A DNA stretch of 42,646 nucleotides from an uncultured Alphaproteobacteria bacterium (GTDB taxonomy: Bacteria; Pseudomonadota; Alphaproteobacteria; Bin95). The DNA lies in assembly GCA_937891825.1 (NCBI GenBank), contig CALAHN010000012.1:1-42646 (forward strand). Direction: 5' to 3'. Every line of letters starts with the position of its first letter. Within the stretch, counting starts at the first letter, position 1. Below, piece after piece: positions 16,126-24,383 of the stretch. Made by a program: the position numbers and the translations under genes. Below the pieces are notes generated by a model. The model was given only the letters and a program-made list of their open reading frames with translations, did no database searches and was not told the origin of the DNA.

Positions 16126-17589
16126 TTAGCGCCAGGCGATCTCGAAGCTCGCCCGGCGGTTCTGATCGGAACCGGCTTCCGCGACGGGATGCGCCGCGCC
16201 GCGGCCGACCGCGCGAATACGCTCGCTGCCGATGCCGCGGTCGATCAAGGCTTGCCGCACGGCGTTCGCCCGGTCTTGCGAAAGCGCGCCGGCCCGCCGT
16301 TCCCGCGCATCGGCATAGCCGACGATCAGGATCGGCATGTCGAGGTTCCATCCTCTGATTACCTGGGCGACCGCGTCAAGCCGCACCGCGGCCGTGCGCA
16401 GGTCGGCAAAACCCACGCCGCTGTCGAACTGGATCGGATGCTGGGCGAGCCATAGCGCGACGCGGCTGATCGGGTCGACGCCGTCATTGCCGCCGCGCCG
16501 GCCTTCCAGCGCCGCGACCCGCGCGGCGAGCGCCGCGTCCGGCTGCGCCTGCTGCACGGCAGGGGCCGCGTTTCCGGCCATGTTCGGCCCTTGACGTGCG
16601 GGCGCCCCCGCCGGATCGATCCAGGCGCGATACCCGGCAAACGCCAGCCATCCGATGAGCCCGACAGCGAGCAGGCCGAGCACGATCCGTCCGGCGATCG
16701 GCCGGTAGAGCGGTTGAGCGGCTTGCAGCGGCTGGAGGTCGTCCGCCGCGACCGCAAGCTCATCCGACAAGGTCGCGAGATCGGCGGGGGCGAGGGCGCC
16801 GTCATAGCGCTCGATCCGTTCCGCCCACCGCCGTTCCAGCCGCCGGTGAACCGCAGCCAGGGCCGCTGGAAGATCGTCCGGGGTCCGGCCCCAGGAACAC
16901 ACCGCGAGCACCGTCTGCGGGCTGACGGAAAGGTGCAGCCGGCCCTGGCCGAACGGCAGATCGGCGACCGCGTCGGTCTGGACGCCGGCGAAGGTCGAGG
17001 CAAGCGCGGCGTCGACGGCGGTCAGAAGCGCATCCTGGTCGGCGCCAGCCTCGCGCGTCCGGCTTTCGGCGATCGTCAATCCGGTCGGACGATGGAACAG
17101 CGTCGCCTGATCGGCGGTAAAGCGCCGGGACCGCTCGGTCAGGACCTGGCGGACCGGGCGGCCGCTCCGCCAGGCGCTCGCCCGGGCGCTCCAGAGCGTC
17201 GGCGAGAGCAGGCGGTCGAAGGGCCACGCCAGCGCGTCCAGGCCGCCGCCCAAGGTATCCGCCACTCCGGCGCGGACCATGCGGCCGGCCGCTGGCTGGA
17301 TCGCGGCGACGGCATCCTGGCGCGATCGCCGGATTTCGTCCCGCACCGTATCCAGGATCAGCGGGGCCAGCATCGCCGCCACGCGCTCGCGATCTTCCGC
17401 CGTCGTCTGCTGGAGGACGTCCGCGAGCACGCGCCGGATGCTGTCGGTCAGGGCAAGATCGTCGCCGACACGGTGATGCAGCGCCGCCGTGCGTTCCCGC
17501 ACGCGGTCGAGCAGCTCCAGCTCAGGCGCGAATAAAAGACGCTTTAGCTCGGCTGTCTCGTCGGGTTCATTTCTTGACCGGCTGGCCAT
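16126..17589 (-). CDS. Inner-membrane-anchored OmpA-domain protein (short paralog)
   Basis: The 487-aa protein has a long cytoplasmic N-terminal region (1-295), which begins ELKRLLFAPELELLDRV and contains VRRVLADVLQQ-type and LAPLILDTV segments. One membrane span follows (about 298-322, IVLGLLAVGLIGWLAFAGY), then an Ala/Pro/Gln linker and a C-terminal OmpA peptidoglycan-binding domain (about 370-487: ILIVGYADARERR, LSQDRANAVRQALIDRGI, then NRRASFEIAWR). The Asp in GYAD and the Arg in NRRASF match the diaminopimelate-binding pair. The N-terminal domain is homologous to that of the 1001-aa protein upstream and resembles a domain seen in cyanobacterial OmpA proteins (LLFGPE...LLPEA). The start overlaps the coiled-coil gene by 23 nt. 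Role unknown; probably ties an inner-membrane complex to the cell wall. Confidence 0.82.
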   Translation of the reverse strand: MASRSRNEPDETAELKRLLFAPELELLDRVRERTAALHHRVGDDLALTDSIRRVLADVLQQTTAEDRERVAAMLAPLILDTVRDEIRRSRQDAVAAIQPAAGRMVRAGVADTLGGGLDALAWPFDRLLSPTLWSARASAWRSGRPVRQVLTERSRRFTADQATLFHRPTGLTIAESRTREAGADQDALLTAVDAALASTFAGVQTDAVADLPFGQGRLHLSVSPQTVLAVCSWGRTPDDLPAALAAVHRRLERRWAERIERYDGALAPADLATLSDELAVAADDLQPLQAAQPLYRPIAGRIVLGLLAVGLIGWLAFAGYRAWIDPAGAPARQGPNMAGNAAPAVQQAQPDAALAARVAALEGRRGGNDGVDPISRVALWLAQHPIQFDSGVGFADLRTAAVRLDAVAQVIRGWNLDMPILIVGYADARERRAGALSQDRANAVRQALIDRGIGSERIRAVGRGAAHPVAEAGSDQNRRASFEIAWR

Positions 17590-18118
17590 CGGACTTGCCG
17601 GACTTTGGGGCCGCCGCCGCGCCAGCGCCGCTGGTCAGACGCATGCCCAATTCCATCAGGTAGCCGCCAAGCTCATCCCGGCTGGTCTTGTCGGCGTCGA
17701 GGCTGGCGGCGGTCGTTTCCAGGTCGGACTTCATTTCAGCGATGCGGGCGAGCGTCTGCCGGCTCTGGGCTTCGATGTCGTCGCGCATCGAACGCTCGGC
17801 CGCGCTCAGGCGTTCGCCAAGCTGAGCGCTGGTCTGGTCCGCTTCCTTGCGGAATCCGGTCAGCGCATCGTCGAGCCGCTGGCTCAGTTTCTTCATTTCG
17901 TCGACGATCTTGGTCTCCATCTCGGAGAGGCGCCGATCCATGCCGCGCTTTGATTCCTCAAGCTTTTCGTCAAGCGCGCGAACCTCGCGCTCGATGTGCT
18001 TTTCCAGAATGCCGAAACGCTGGTCGGCCTTGCGCTGCTGCGCGCCGAAGAGGATTTCGCGCACCTTGTCGATGCTGTCGCCGTTCTCGTCAACCAACTG
18101 TTCGCCGTCCTCGGCCAT
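17567..18118 (-). CDS. Coiled-coil protein encoded between two OmpA-domain proteins
   Basis: The 183-aa, highly charged protein is almost wholly coiled coil from about residue 15 to 150 (ALDEKLEESKRGMDRRLSEM, SQRLDDALTGFRKEADQ). It opens with DKVREILFGAQQRKADQRF, a REILFG-x-Q-x-x-x-x-x-RF signature that I recall in cyanobacterial proteins beside similar OmpA genes. There is no signal peptide or membrane span, so it is probably cytoplasmic; the tail is low-complexity Ala/Gly/Lys. AGGGAG lies 9 nt before the ATG at 18118. It is 148 nt downstream of the large OmpA gene and overlaps the short one, so the three are likely one transcript. It may bind the N-terminal cytoplasmic domains of the OmpA pair. 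Function unknown. Confidence 0.8.
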   Translation of the reverse strand: MAEDGEQLVDENGDSIDKVREILFGAQQRKADQRFGILEKHIEREVRALDEKLEESKRGMDRRLSEMETKIVDEMKKLSQRLDDALTGFRKEADQTSAQLGERLSAAERSMRDDIEAQSRQTLARIAEMKSDLETTAASLDADKTSRDELGGYLMELGMRLTSGAGAAAAPKSGKSDGQPVKK

Positions 18119-18266
18119 AGCTGCATACTCCCTATTGGGTCCCGCGCGGCGCGGCGGCGGCTTGGCGGCCGGTCGCGCCCCGAAATTTGTGGACGCTTAT
18201 ACCGCAGAACCGCGCGCATGAAATCCGTTTCGCGCCAGACTGCGCGCAAATGTTCCGGCAAGTCGC

Positions 18267-21200
18267 TTAAAACGCTTCAAACTCCACCCGCCGGTTCGGG
18301 CTGTCGTCGCCCGCGTCGGCGCTCAGCAGGCGTTCGGCCCCGCGGCCGACGGACACCATTTTCGCCGCCGGCACGCCAAGCTGCAACAGCGCGTCGAGCG
18401 CCCAGTCCGACCGCCGCTTCGACGTGATCCGGTTCGCCTCCACCGTGCCGTCGCTATCGGCGAAGCCGATGATCCTGAGGCGGACATTCTGCGGCATGGC
18501 GAGGGCGATTTCCGCGACCCGCTGCAGCACCTCGTTCGCGCTCTCGCGGTCGGCAGGCTGCGTGCTTTCGGCAAAGCGGATCGTATAGCGCGCCAATTGC
18601 GCCTGCGCTGTCTGGTGCGGGCTCGCGGCGCGCGGCTGGGCTTCTTTCGCGATCCGGTCGATCCTCTGATCCAACATGGCGATCGCCTCGCCAGCCCGCT
18701 CTTCCAACCCCTCCAGCCGGGCGATGACATCCGAACCTGACGGACCGGCGCTGGCGGAAACTTCCGGCGCATTTGCGGCCGGCGTCGCGGCGGGGGCAGC
18801 GGCAAGCTGCATCTCCAGGCCGGCGATCGTCGTCGCCATCGCCGCCGATTGCGCATTGAGCGCCTGAAGCGACTGGTCAAGCTCCGCGATGGCTGCGTCG
18901 CGGTCAGCCGACGCCTCAGCCGCTTCCAGCGCCGTCACCCGCGCGCCGAGCGCCGCGACGAGCGCCAGTCGCTCGTTCGTCGCAGCCTCGATCCGGCTTT
19001 CGTTCGCTTCGATCTCCGCCTTGAGGGCCATCAGCCCCGCTGCCGCCTGGGCGCCGGACTGCTCGGCGAGCGCAGCCACTCGTTCGTCGAGGGCGGCGAT
19101 GCGCCCCGATGTATCGTCGAGCGCACGGAGCGCGGCCGCGCGGGCGTCGCCAGCTTCTGTAATCCGTTCCTGCAGCGCCGCTTGCGCCGCCGTCAGGGTC
19201 TGTAGCGTTTCCTGGGCGCGGGCGATCTCGCGCGCGGCGGCGGCGGCCGCATCCGGCAGGTCCGCGAGCCCTTCAAGCGCCTGCTCCGTCGCCTGCAGCC
19301 GTTCCGTTCCAGCGGCGATGCTGGTCTGAACGGCCGTCACCGCTGCGGCGATATCCAGAACCCGGCTGTCGGCGGCGGCCAGACTGGCGGCGAGGGCGTC
19401 CGACTGCGAGTTGCCGGCCGCTGCCTGCGCCGCAAGCGCGTCGCGCTCGGCGCGCGCCGTCAGGGTCACGCTCTTGAGATCGGCGCCGAGTTCGGCAAGG
19501 GCCGCGTCGAGCCTGTCGATTTGCCTGCCGGCGGCGTCGATGCCGGCGATGGCCGCGGCCAGCCGCCCATCCCGCTCGGCGCCCTGACGGTCGACTGCGG
19601 TCAGCCGCTCATCCCGCTCGGCCCCCTGTCGGTCGATTGCGGCCAGCCGCTCATCGCGCTCGGAGCCCTGTCGGTCGATTGCGGTCAGCCGGTCATCCCG
19701 CTCGGCCCCCTGTCGGTCAATTGCGGCCAGCCGCTCATTCCGCTCGGCGCCTTGCCGTTCCACCGCGGCCAGGTCCTGGCGAACCGCAGCTGTCGCTTCG
19801 CGTGTTTGGGCGACGTCGGCCGCCAGGCGGTCCCTGGCTGAACTTGCGGCAAGCTGCTCGGCTTCCAGCGCCAAACGGGCGCCCTCAAGGTCGGCCTTGA
19901 GGGCGACGAGCGCCTGCTGCTGGGCGAGCGTCCGGTCGGCCTGGGCGGCCAGTCCGTCCTCGATGTCCTGGATCAGGAAGGCGGCTTCGGCGACCGCCGC
20001 CGAGAGCGGCGCCATTTCCGATTGCACGCGCGGCAGCAGCACGGCCGCGACTGCGTCGGCGCTTTGGACGGCGGGCGTCGGCAGCGCGTTCAACTGCAGC
20101 GCCGCCCTTAGATCGTTCTGCCTGGCGTAGGCGACCATCCGCCCCGCCAGATCCTGGCGCACGGCTGCGTTGGGCGTCAGTCCGCGCACGCGCAATTCGC
20201 CGTCATTCACTGTCGCGACCACCTGGAAGCCGGCCAATTCCGGAATGTCGGCGACGATCGCCTGGGCCTGGCGCTCGATCCGGTCTGCCTGATACGCCTC
20301 ATGGCCGAAGTAGCCGGCGGCGGCCGCCATGGCGATCAGGGCAAGCGCCGTGACCATGCGGCCGGCGACGGGCGGCGGCCGGCGCGCCAGATGGATCGCG
20401 TCGGTCAACCGCGCCAGGCGGGCCTCGAAGCCGTCGCGGACCGGGCCGATCGCATCCGGGTCGGTGGTCGGATCGTCGCGAAGCGGCTTCGCCTCGGCGT
20501 CCAGGAACTGGTCGAAGACCGCGCCGATCCGCGTTTCGAAGTCCGGAGGGATCGGGCCGCCCGGCTGCACGGCCAGCAGGATCGCGGGCGACGTGCGGGC
20601 GAAGATTTCGACGCCGCCGACCGTCAGCCGCCGGAGATCGCCTTCAGCCGATGGATGCAGGGCATTGCGGGCGATTGTCAGCAGCGCGTTCAGGACGCCG
20701 GCCCGACGATCCCGCGCCGCTGCGCCCTCGTCGTCGAAACCGCTTTCGGCGAGCACCGCGCCGCTGGCGCGATCGGCAACTAGATAGGCGGCGATATGGA
20801 AGCCCGGCTTGATGCGCTGCAACGCTTCGGCGCTGGAGCAGCCCGTGATGAGGGCGATGCCGCGCGCCCGCCAGCGGAGCGGCGAAAACGCCCCGACGAT
20901 CGCCCGATCGACGCCGCGCACGACTTTGGCCGCGGCATGGCCGACGGAGGCGCTGAGGACGCGGCCGGCGAGCGGCCCCAGGGCGTCGACCATCGGGCCG
21001 CGGCGGCCGGCGGCCTCCAGTTTCAAGGATGAGGCGATGAGCGGCGCCAGCGCCTCGACCACCCGGTCGTGATCCCGGGCGTCGGCTTTCCGGAGCACTT
21101 CGACCAGCACGTCTTCCATGCTGCGGCTCAGCGCCGGCGCATCGCCGACGCGGGCTTCCAGCCGGTCGGCCTTCGCCTTGAGATCGGCCAGGAGCCGGAG

Positions 21201-21272
21201 CTCACGCGCAAACAGGAGCTGCTTCAGCTCCTCCTCGCTCGCGCTGCCGCTCGGTCCTGGCTTGTCCGCCAT
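18267..21272 (-). CDS. Large inner-membrane-anchored OmpA-domain protein with long coiled coil
   Basis: The 1001-aa protein, in order: a cytoplasmic domain (about 10-300) beginning EEELKQLLFARELRLLADLK, homologous to the 487-aa paralog; one membrane span (about 305-323, MVTALALIAMAAAAGYFG); a BON-like segment (about 340-395, VVATVNDGELRVRGLTPNA); a long periplasmic coiled coil (about 430-850) containing five 14-residue repeats at about 501-571; and a C-terminal OmpA domain (about 890-1001: IIGFADSDG, SKRRSDWALDALLQLG, then PNRRVEFEAF). The Asp in GFAD and the Arg in NRRVEF fit peptidoglycan binding. I chose the ATG at 21272 because GAGGA lies 6 nt upstream; starts further out lack support. 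The rod-like coiled coil could span the periplasm between inner membrane and wall. Function unknown. Confidence 0.85.
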   Translation of the reverse strand: MADKPGPSGSASEEELKQLLFARELRLLADLKAKADRLEARVGDAPALSRSMEDVLVEVLRKADARDHDRVVEALAPLIASSLKLEAAGRRGPMVDALGPLAGRVLSASVGHAAAKVVRGVDRAIVGAFSPLRWRARGIALITGCSSAEALQRIKPGFHIAAYLVADRASGAVLAESGFDDEGAAARDRRAGVLNALLTIARNALHPSAEGDLRRLTVGGVEIFARTSPAILLAVQPGGPIPPDFETRIGAVFDQFLDAEAKPLRDDPTTDPDAIGPVRDGFEARLARLTDAIHLARRPPPVAGRMVTALALIAMAAAAGYFGHEAYQADRIERQAQAIVADIPELAGFQVVATVNDGELRVRGLTPNAAVRQDLAGRMVAYARQNDLRAALQLNALPTPAVQSADAVAAVLLPRVQSEMAPLSAAVAEAAFLIQDIEDGLAAQADRTLAQQQALVALKADLEGARLALEAEQLAASSARDRLAADVAQTREATAAVRQDLAAVERQGAERNERLAAIDRQGAERDDRLTAIDRQGSERDERLAAIDRQGAERDERLTAVDRQGAERDGRLAAAIAGIDAAGRQIDRLDAALAELGADLKSVTLTARAERDALAAQAAAGNSQSDALAASLAAADSRVLDIAAAVTAVQTSIAAGTERLQATEQALEGLADLPDAAAAAAREIARAQETLQTLTAAQAALQERITEAGDARAAALRALDDTSGRIAALDERVAALAEQSGAQAAAGLMALKAEIEANESRIEAATNERLALVAALGARVTALEAAEASADRDAAIAELDQSLQALNAQSAAMATTIAGLEMQLAAAPAATPAANAPEVSASAGPSGSDVIARLEGLEERAGEAIAMLDQRIDRIAKEAQPRAASPHQTAQAQLARYTIRFAESTQPADRESANEVLQRVAEIALAMPQNVRLRIIGFADSDGTVEANRITSKRRSDWALDALLQLGVPAAKMVSVGRGAERLLSADAGDDSPNRRVEFEAF
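19561..19770. repeat. Five tandem 42-bp coding repeats
   Basis: Units start at 19561, 19603, 19645, 19687 and 19729, each exactly 42 bp and beginning AGCCG. The middle three are nearly identical; the outer two are more diverged. Each encodes 14 residues, two heptads of coiled coil, of the form AERDERLAAIDRQG. The unit size keeps the reading frame and the coiled-coil phase, so changes in copy number would lengthen or shorten the rod without breaking it. Confidence 0.9.
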
Positions 21273-21431
21273 CGTCATTCCTCGGGCCGGGAAGCGGCGG
21301 AGTGTATAGGCAGCGTCATGGCGCGCCAATGGGGCGCCGAATTTCGTGAAAAAACCGCATTCTCGCGCGGCCGGCGCCACGCCCGCCCGCAAAAGTCCGC
21401 CGCGACAGTCCAGCGCGAAAGGATAGCGGAC

Positions 21432-21806
21432 ATGGCATGGATCGAAGCGGCCTTGGGGCGATGCTTTGCGCTCGCCTGCATCCTGGCGGCGTTCATGGCT
21501 GGCGCGGCGCTCGCCGGCGCCGGCGCGGCGCGCTACGGCATCGCCCCGACGCTGCCGGCCATGGCGACGGAAGCAGCCGCGCCGCCGGACGACGACGCAT
21601 TCTCGGCGCGCGTCCGGCAGTCGCTTGCGTCAGCACATGATACGTCAGCGCATGATCGCCAGAAGGACCTCGCTCGCCGCGTCGGCTTCGATCGCCAGAC
21701 GCTCCGGGCCGGTGACCTTCAGGCCGTCGCGTTCGCCCAGGGCCAGGCCGTTCACGGCGACGCCGCCCTTGGCGACAACGAGATACGCGGACTCCTCGGC
21801 CGATAG
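21432..21806 (+). CDS. Possible small membrane or secreted protein, unrecognised
   Basis: This candidate 124-aa ORF starts at the ATG at 21432 with AAGGA 8 nt upstream. It opens with a hydrophobic anchor (residues about 7-35, FALACILAAFMAGAALAGAG), followed by an Ala/Pro-rich linker and a charged part (DDDAFSARVRQSLASAHD). The first 70 residues look like a genuine signal anchor. The last third overlaps the convergent pirin gene by 162 nt, which is unusual and makes the downstream end doubtful. It is divergent from the large OmpA gene (160 nt). I do not recognise a family. Confidence 0.35.
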   Translation: MAWIEAALGRCFALACILAAFMAGAALAGAGAARYGIAPTLPAMATEAAAPPDDDAFSARVRQSLASAHDTSAHDRQKDLARRVGFDRQTLRAGDLQAVAFAQGQAVHGDAALGDNEIRGLLGR

Positions 21807-22349
21807 CTCGACCTCGGCCGTGTCGCCCGCATTAAAGCGCCCGGCATGCAGCGCCGAATCGCTGTTGATGGCGATGGCGCCCGCCGCCTGATCGGCCTCA
21901 AATCCCGAAGCCAGCGCCGTGAAGCCGGCGCCCGGCTGGCGTTCCGGAAAGGCGCGGGTTTTCCACCACGGCTTGCCGCCATTCGTGCGCGGGATGAACC
22001 AGATCTGGAACAGCTTTGTGGCGACGGTTTCGCGGTTGAACTCGCCGTGGACGATGCCGTCGCCGGCCGACATCACCTGGATGTCGCCGGCTTCGGTCCG
22101 GCCCGCATTGCCCAGGCTGTCCTCGTGGCTGATGGCGCCTTCGCGGACATAGGTGACGATCTCCATATCCCGGTGGGGGTGGAGATCGAAGCCTTTGCCC
22201 GGCGCGATCCGGTCGTCGTTCCAGACGCGGAGGGCGCCGAGGCCCATGCGGCTGCGATCCGTATAGCGGCCGAAGCTGAAATAGTGACGGGCGTCGAGCC
22301 AGCCGAAATCGGCATGGCCGAGGCTATCGAACGGGATGCGTTCCAACAT
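21645..22349 (-). CDS. Pirin-family cupin (YhhW-like, quercetin dioxygenase-type)
   Basis: The 234-aa bicupin begins with MLERIPFDSLGHADFGWL, as in YhhW-type pirins. The metal site is clear: HPHRDMEIVTYVREG (two His), then SHEDS and DGIVHGEFN (His and Glu). YhhW has quercetinase activity in E. coli; the physiological role of pirins is usually unclear. The ATG at 22349 has AGGAG 7 nt upstream; longer in-frame starts run into the gap. It lies 74 nt downstream of the LLM gene, probably in the same transcript as SDR-LLM. Its 3' end is overlapped by a dubious convergent ORF. Confidence 0.9.
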   Translation of the reverse strand: MLERIPFDSLGHADFGWLDARHYFSFGRYTDRSRMGLGALRVWNDDRIAPGKGFDLHPHRDMEIVTYVREGAISHEDSLGNAGRTEAGDIQVMSAGDGIVHGEFNRETVATKLFQIWFIPRTNGGKPWWKTRAFPERQPGAGFTALASGFEADQAAGAIAINSDSALHAGRFNAGDTAEVELSAEESAYLVVAKGGVAVNGLALGERDGLKVTGPERLAIEADAASEVLLAIMR

Positions 22350-22423
22350 CGCTTGGCTCCTGAAAGTATCGGGTCCAGTGGAGATGGTCCCGAAGGCCTT
22401 CCGATCAAGCGCGCGCAAGGCAG

Positions 22424-23545
22424 CTATGCGCGGCGCGCCGGCTCGGCCTCGGCGCTGGCGTCGGCGCTCGCGCTCTCTGCCTTCCAGGACTGGACGACCG
22501 GCAGCACTTCCTTGGCGTAAAGCCGCAAGCTCCCTTCCGAGACTTCAATCGGCGTGCCGCCGAAACGGAAGGATGTCGCAAGCTCGAAGTCGCCGAGCAG
22601 GCGCCGCCGGTCCTCCAACATGCGCAGCACCTGATCGGGCGTGCCCCAGACGGACGCCTGCATGAAGCCGTCGATGATGCCCTCGATCCCGACTTCCTTC
22701 GCGACCGCGACCTTGGCCGCATAGGAATCGTAGCCTTTGACCTTGGCGAAATGGTCGCCGAGCAGTTCGTAATGCTCGAAATTGCTCATCACGAACGGCC
22801 CCATGTGTTTGCGGGCCAGTTCGTGGGCGCCGTCCATCGTCGGCGTGCAGACGCAAAAATCGGCGATCAGCGGCGGCGGGCCTCTCCGGCCGTGCATCTC
22901 TTGGAACAGCGCGCGGTGGCGCAGAATCGCCGGCAGGCGCGAAGGCCAGGGACGGTCCGCGAACATCACCATGCGCGCGCCGATCCTGGCGGCGGAGACG
23001 ACGCTGTCGTCGCTGGAGGCGACGGCATAGAGCCGGTCCCGGATCGGGAAGCGCGGGCGCGGCCGGATCTCGACGCGCGGCTGCTTGTAGTGGGGGCCGT
23101 CGCCTTCCATCCAGCCGGTTTCGAGCGCCTCGACGATCATCGCGGCGGCTTCATCGAAGCGCGAGCGGGATTCGTCCATGTCCGTCCGGAACGCCTCGAA
23201 CTCCCGGCGCGCCAGGCCGCGGCCGATGCCGAAGCGGAAGCGGCCATTGGTGAAATGGTCCAGCATCGAGACCTTTTCGGCGATCCGGAGGGGATCGTTC
23301 CAGGGCAGGATCACGGCGGCCGTGCCGACATCGATATCCGGCCGCTGCGCCGCCAGATAGGCCATGAGCTGCATGTTGTCCGGGCAGAACGAATAATCGT
23401 GATGATGATGCTCGACCGCCCAAAGCGCATCGAACCCGAGATCGGCCGCAAGCAACGCCAGCTTGATCTCCTCGTCATACACTTGCCGATCGGATACGCC
23501 CGTCCACCCATATGCGGAACAGATCATCTGCAGGCCGACATCCAT
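22424..23545 (-). CDS. LLM-class flavin-dependent oxidoreductase
   Basis: The 373-aa luciferase-like TIM-barrel monooxygenase has ALWAVEHHHHDYSFCPDN (about 40-57), AAVILPWNDPLRIAEKVSMLD, FRFGIGRGLARREFEAF and YAVASSDDSVVSAARIGARMV, all typical of the alkanal monooxygenase-like branch. It probably needs reduced FMN from a separate reductase. The C-terminal 15 residues are low-complexity Ala/Glu/Ser. The start at 23545 has GGGAG 7 nt upstream. It follows the SDR gene by 25 nt and precedes pirin, so the three may oxidise, reduce and process one substrate. That link is inference. Confidence 0.88.
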   Translation of the reverse strand: MDVGLQMICSAYGWTGVSDRQVYDEEIKLALLAADLGFDALWAVEHHHHDYSFCPDNMQLMAYLAAQRPDIDVGTAAVILPWNDPLRIAEKVSMLDHFTNGRFRFGIGRGLARREFEAFRTDMDESRSRFDEAAAMIVEALETGWMEGDGPHYKQPRVEIRPRPRFPIRDRLYAVASSDDSVVSAARIGARMVMFADRPWPSRLPAILRHRALFQEMHGRRGPPPLIADFCVCTPTMDGAHELARKHMGPFVMSNFEHYELLGDHFAKVKGYDSYAAKVAVAKEVGIEGIIDGFMQASVWGTPDQVLRMLEDRRRLLGDFELATSFRFGGTPIEVSEGSLRLYAKEVLPVVQSWKAESASADASAEAEPARRA

Positions 23546-23570
23546 ATGGTCTCTCCCGAAGGCTGGGCCG

Positions 23571-24302
23571 TCAGATGGAGCAGGAAAAGCCGCCATCGAC
23601 GTTTATGGTTTCGCCCGTAGTGTAGGCCGCGAGCGGCGAGGCGAGGAAGAGGGCGACGCCGGCGATGTCTTCCGGCTTGCCCCAGCGGCCAAGCGGGGTG
23701 CGGCGGAGGATTTCGTCGTTGATCGCCGGGCGCGTCTGGGACACTTCGGTCATCTTGGTCTCGATCCAGCCGGGCGCGATCGCATTGACCCGGATGCCGT
23801 CCTTCGCCCAGGCGACCGCCAGCGTCTTGGTCAACTGGACGACGCCGGCCTTGCTCGCGCCGTAGGCGGGGTTGCCGGCGGACGCGAAAAAGCTGGTGAG
23901 CGAGGCGATATTGACGATCGATCCGCCGGTCGCCGCCAGGCCCGGTTTGAGCAGGTTGGAGAGCGTCAACGTCGCCGTCAGGTTGACGTCCATCACCTTG
24001 CGGAAGGTCTCGGCCTCGAATTCCCGTCGCTTGTAGACGACCATGCCGGCGTTGTTCACCAGCACGTCCAACTGACCGATCTTGCGGGCGAGCGCCTGGA
24101 TCGCCGCGTCGTCGCCGAGGTCGAGCTGATGATAGGCCATGCCCGCGATGTCGCTGTCATAATCCTTGGCTTCACGGGTGCCGGTGATCGCGACCTCGGC
24201 CCCGGCTTCCCTGAACGCACGGGCGATGCCATTGCCGATGCCGTTCGACCCGCCGGTCACGAGCACGCGCTTGTCGCTGAAATCCAGGGGATTGATGGTC
24301 AT
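23571..24302 (-). CDS. Short-chain dehydrogenase/reductase (SDR)
   Basis: The 243-aa classical SDR has the cofactor motif TGGSNGIG (16-23), NNAG (83-86) and the catalytic Ser134, Tyr147 and Lys151 (SLTS, then YGASK). IAPGWIETKM and the C-terminal TGETINVDGGFSCSI are also standard. THRE at 41-44 after the beta-2 strand (GTREAK) would fit either NAD or NADP. The substrate is unknown. I chose the ATG at 24302 because GGAG lies about 10 nt upstream; a TTG at 24311 is possible. It is the first gene of the SDR-LLM-pirin group and lies just after the acnA terminator, so it needs its own promoter or readthrough. Confidence 0.92.
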   Translation of the reverse strand: MTINPLDFSDKRVLVTGGSNGIGNGIARAFREAGAEVAITGTREAKDYDSDIAGMAYHQLDLGDDAAIQALARKIGQLDVLVNNAGMVVYKRREFEAETFRKVMDVNLTATLTLSNLLKPGLAATGGSIVNIASLTSFFASAGNPAYGASKAGVVQLTKTLAVAWAKDGIRVNAIAPGWIETKMTEVSQTRPAINDEILRRTPLGRWGKPEDIAGVALFLASPLAAYTTGETINVDGGFSCSI

Positions 24303-24323
24303 TTCGGTCAAGCTCCAGACATG

Positions 24324-24355
24324 AAAACGCCGTCCGCGATTACCTCGCGGACGGC
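24324..24355 (-). terminator. Rho-independent terminator of acnA
   Basis: A perfect 10-bp stem, GCCGTCCGCG / CGCGGACGGC with a 7-nt loop (24329-24355), is followed on the minus strand by G-TTTT. It lies 28 nt after the acnA stop and 22 nt before the SDR start. Confidence 0.85.
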
Positions 24356-24383
24356 GCAGTTTAGGCGATGACGAGGCCCCGCG

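Noticed and set aside
19561-19770. CRISPR-like array
   Set aside because: Units are contiguous with no spacers and encode a continuous coiled coil in frame.
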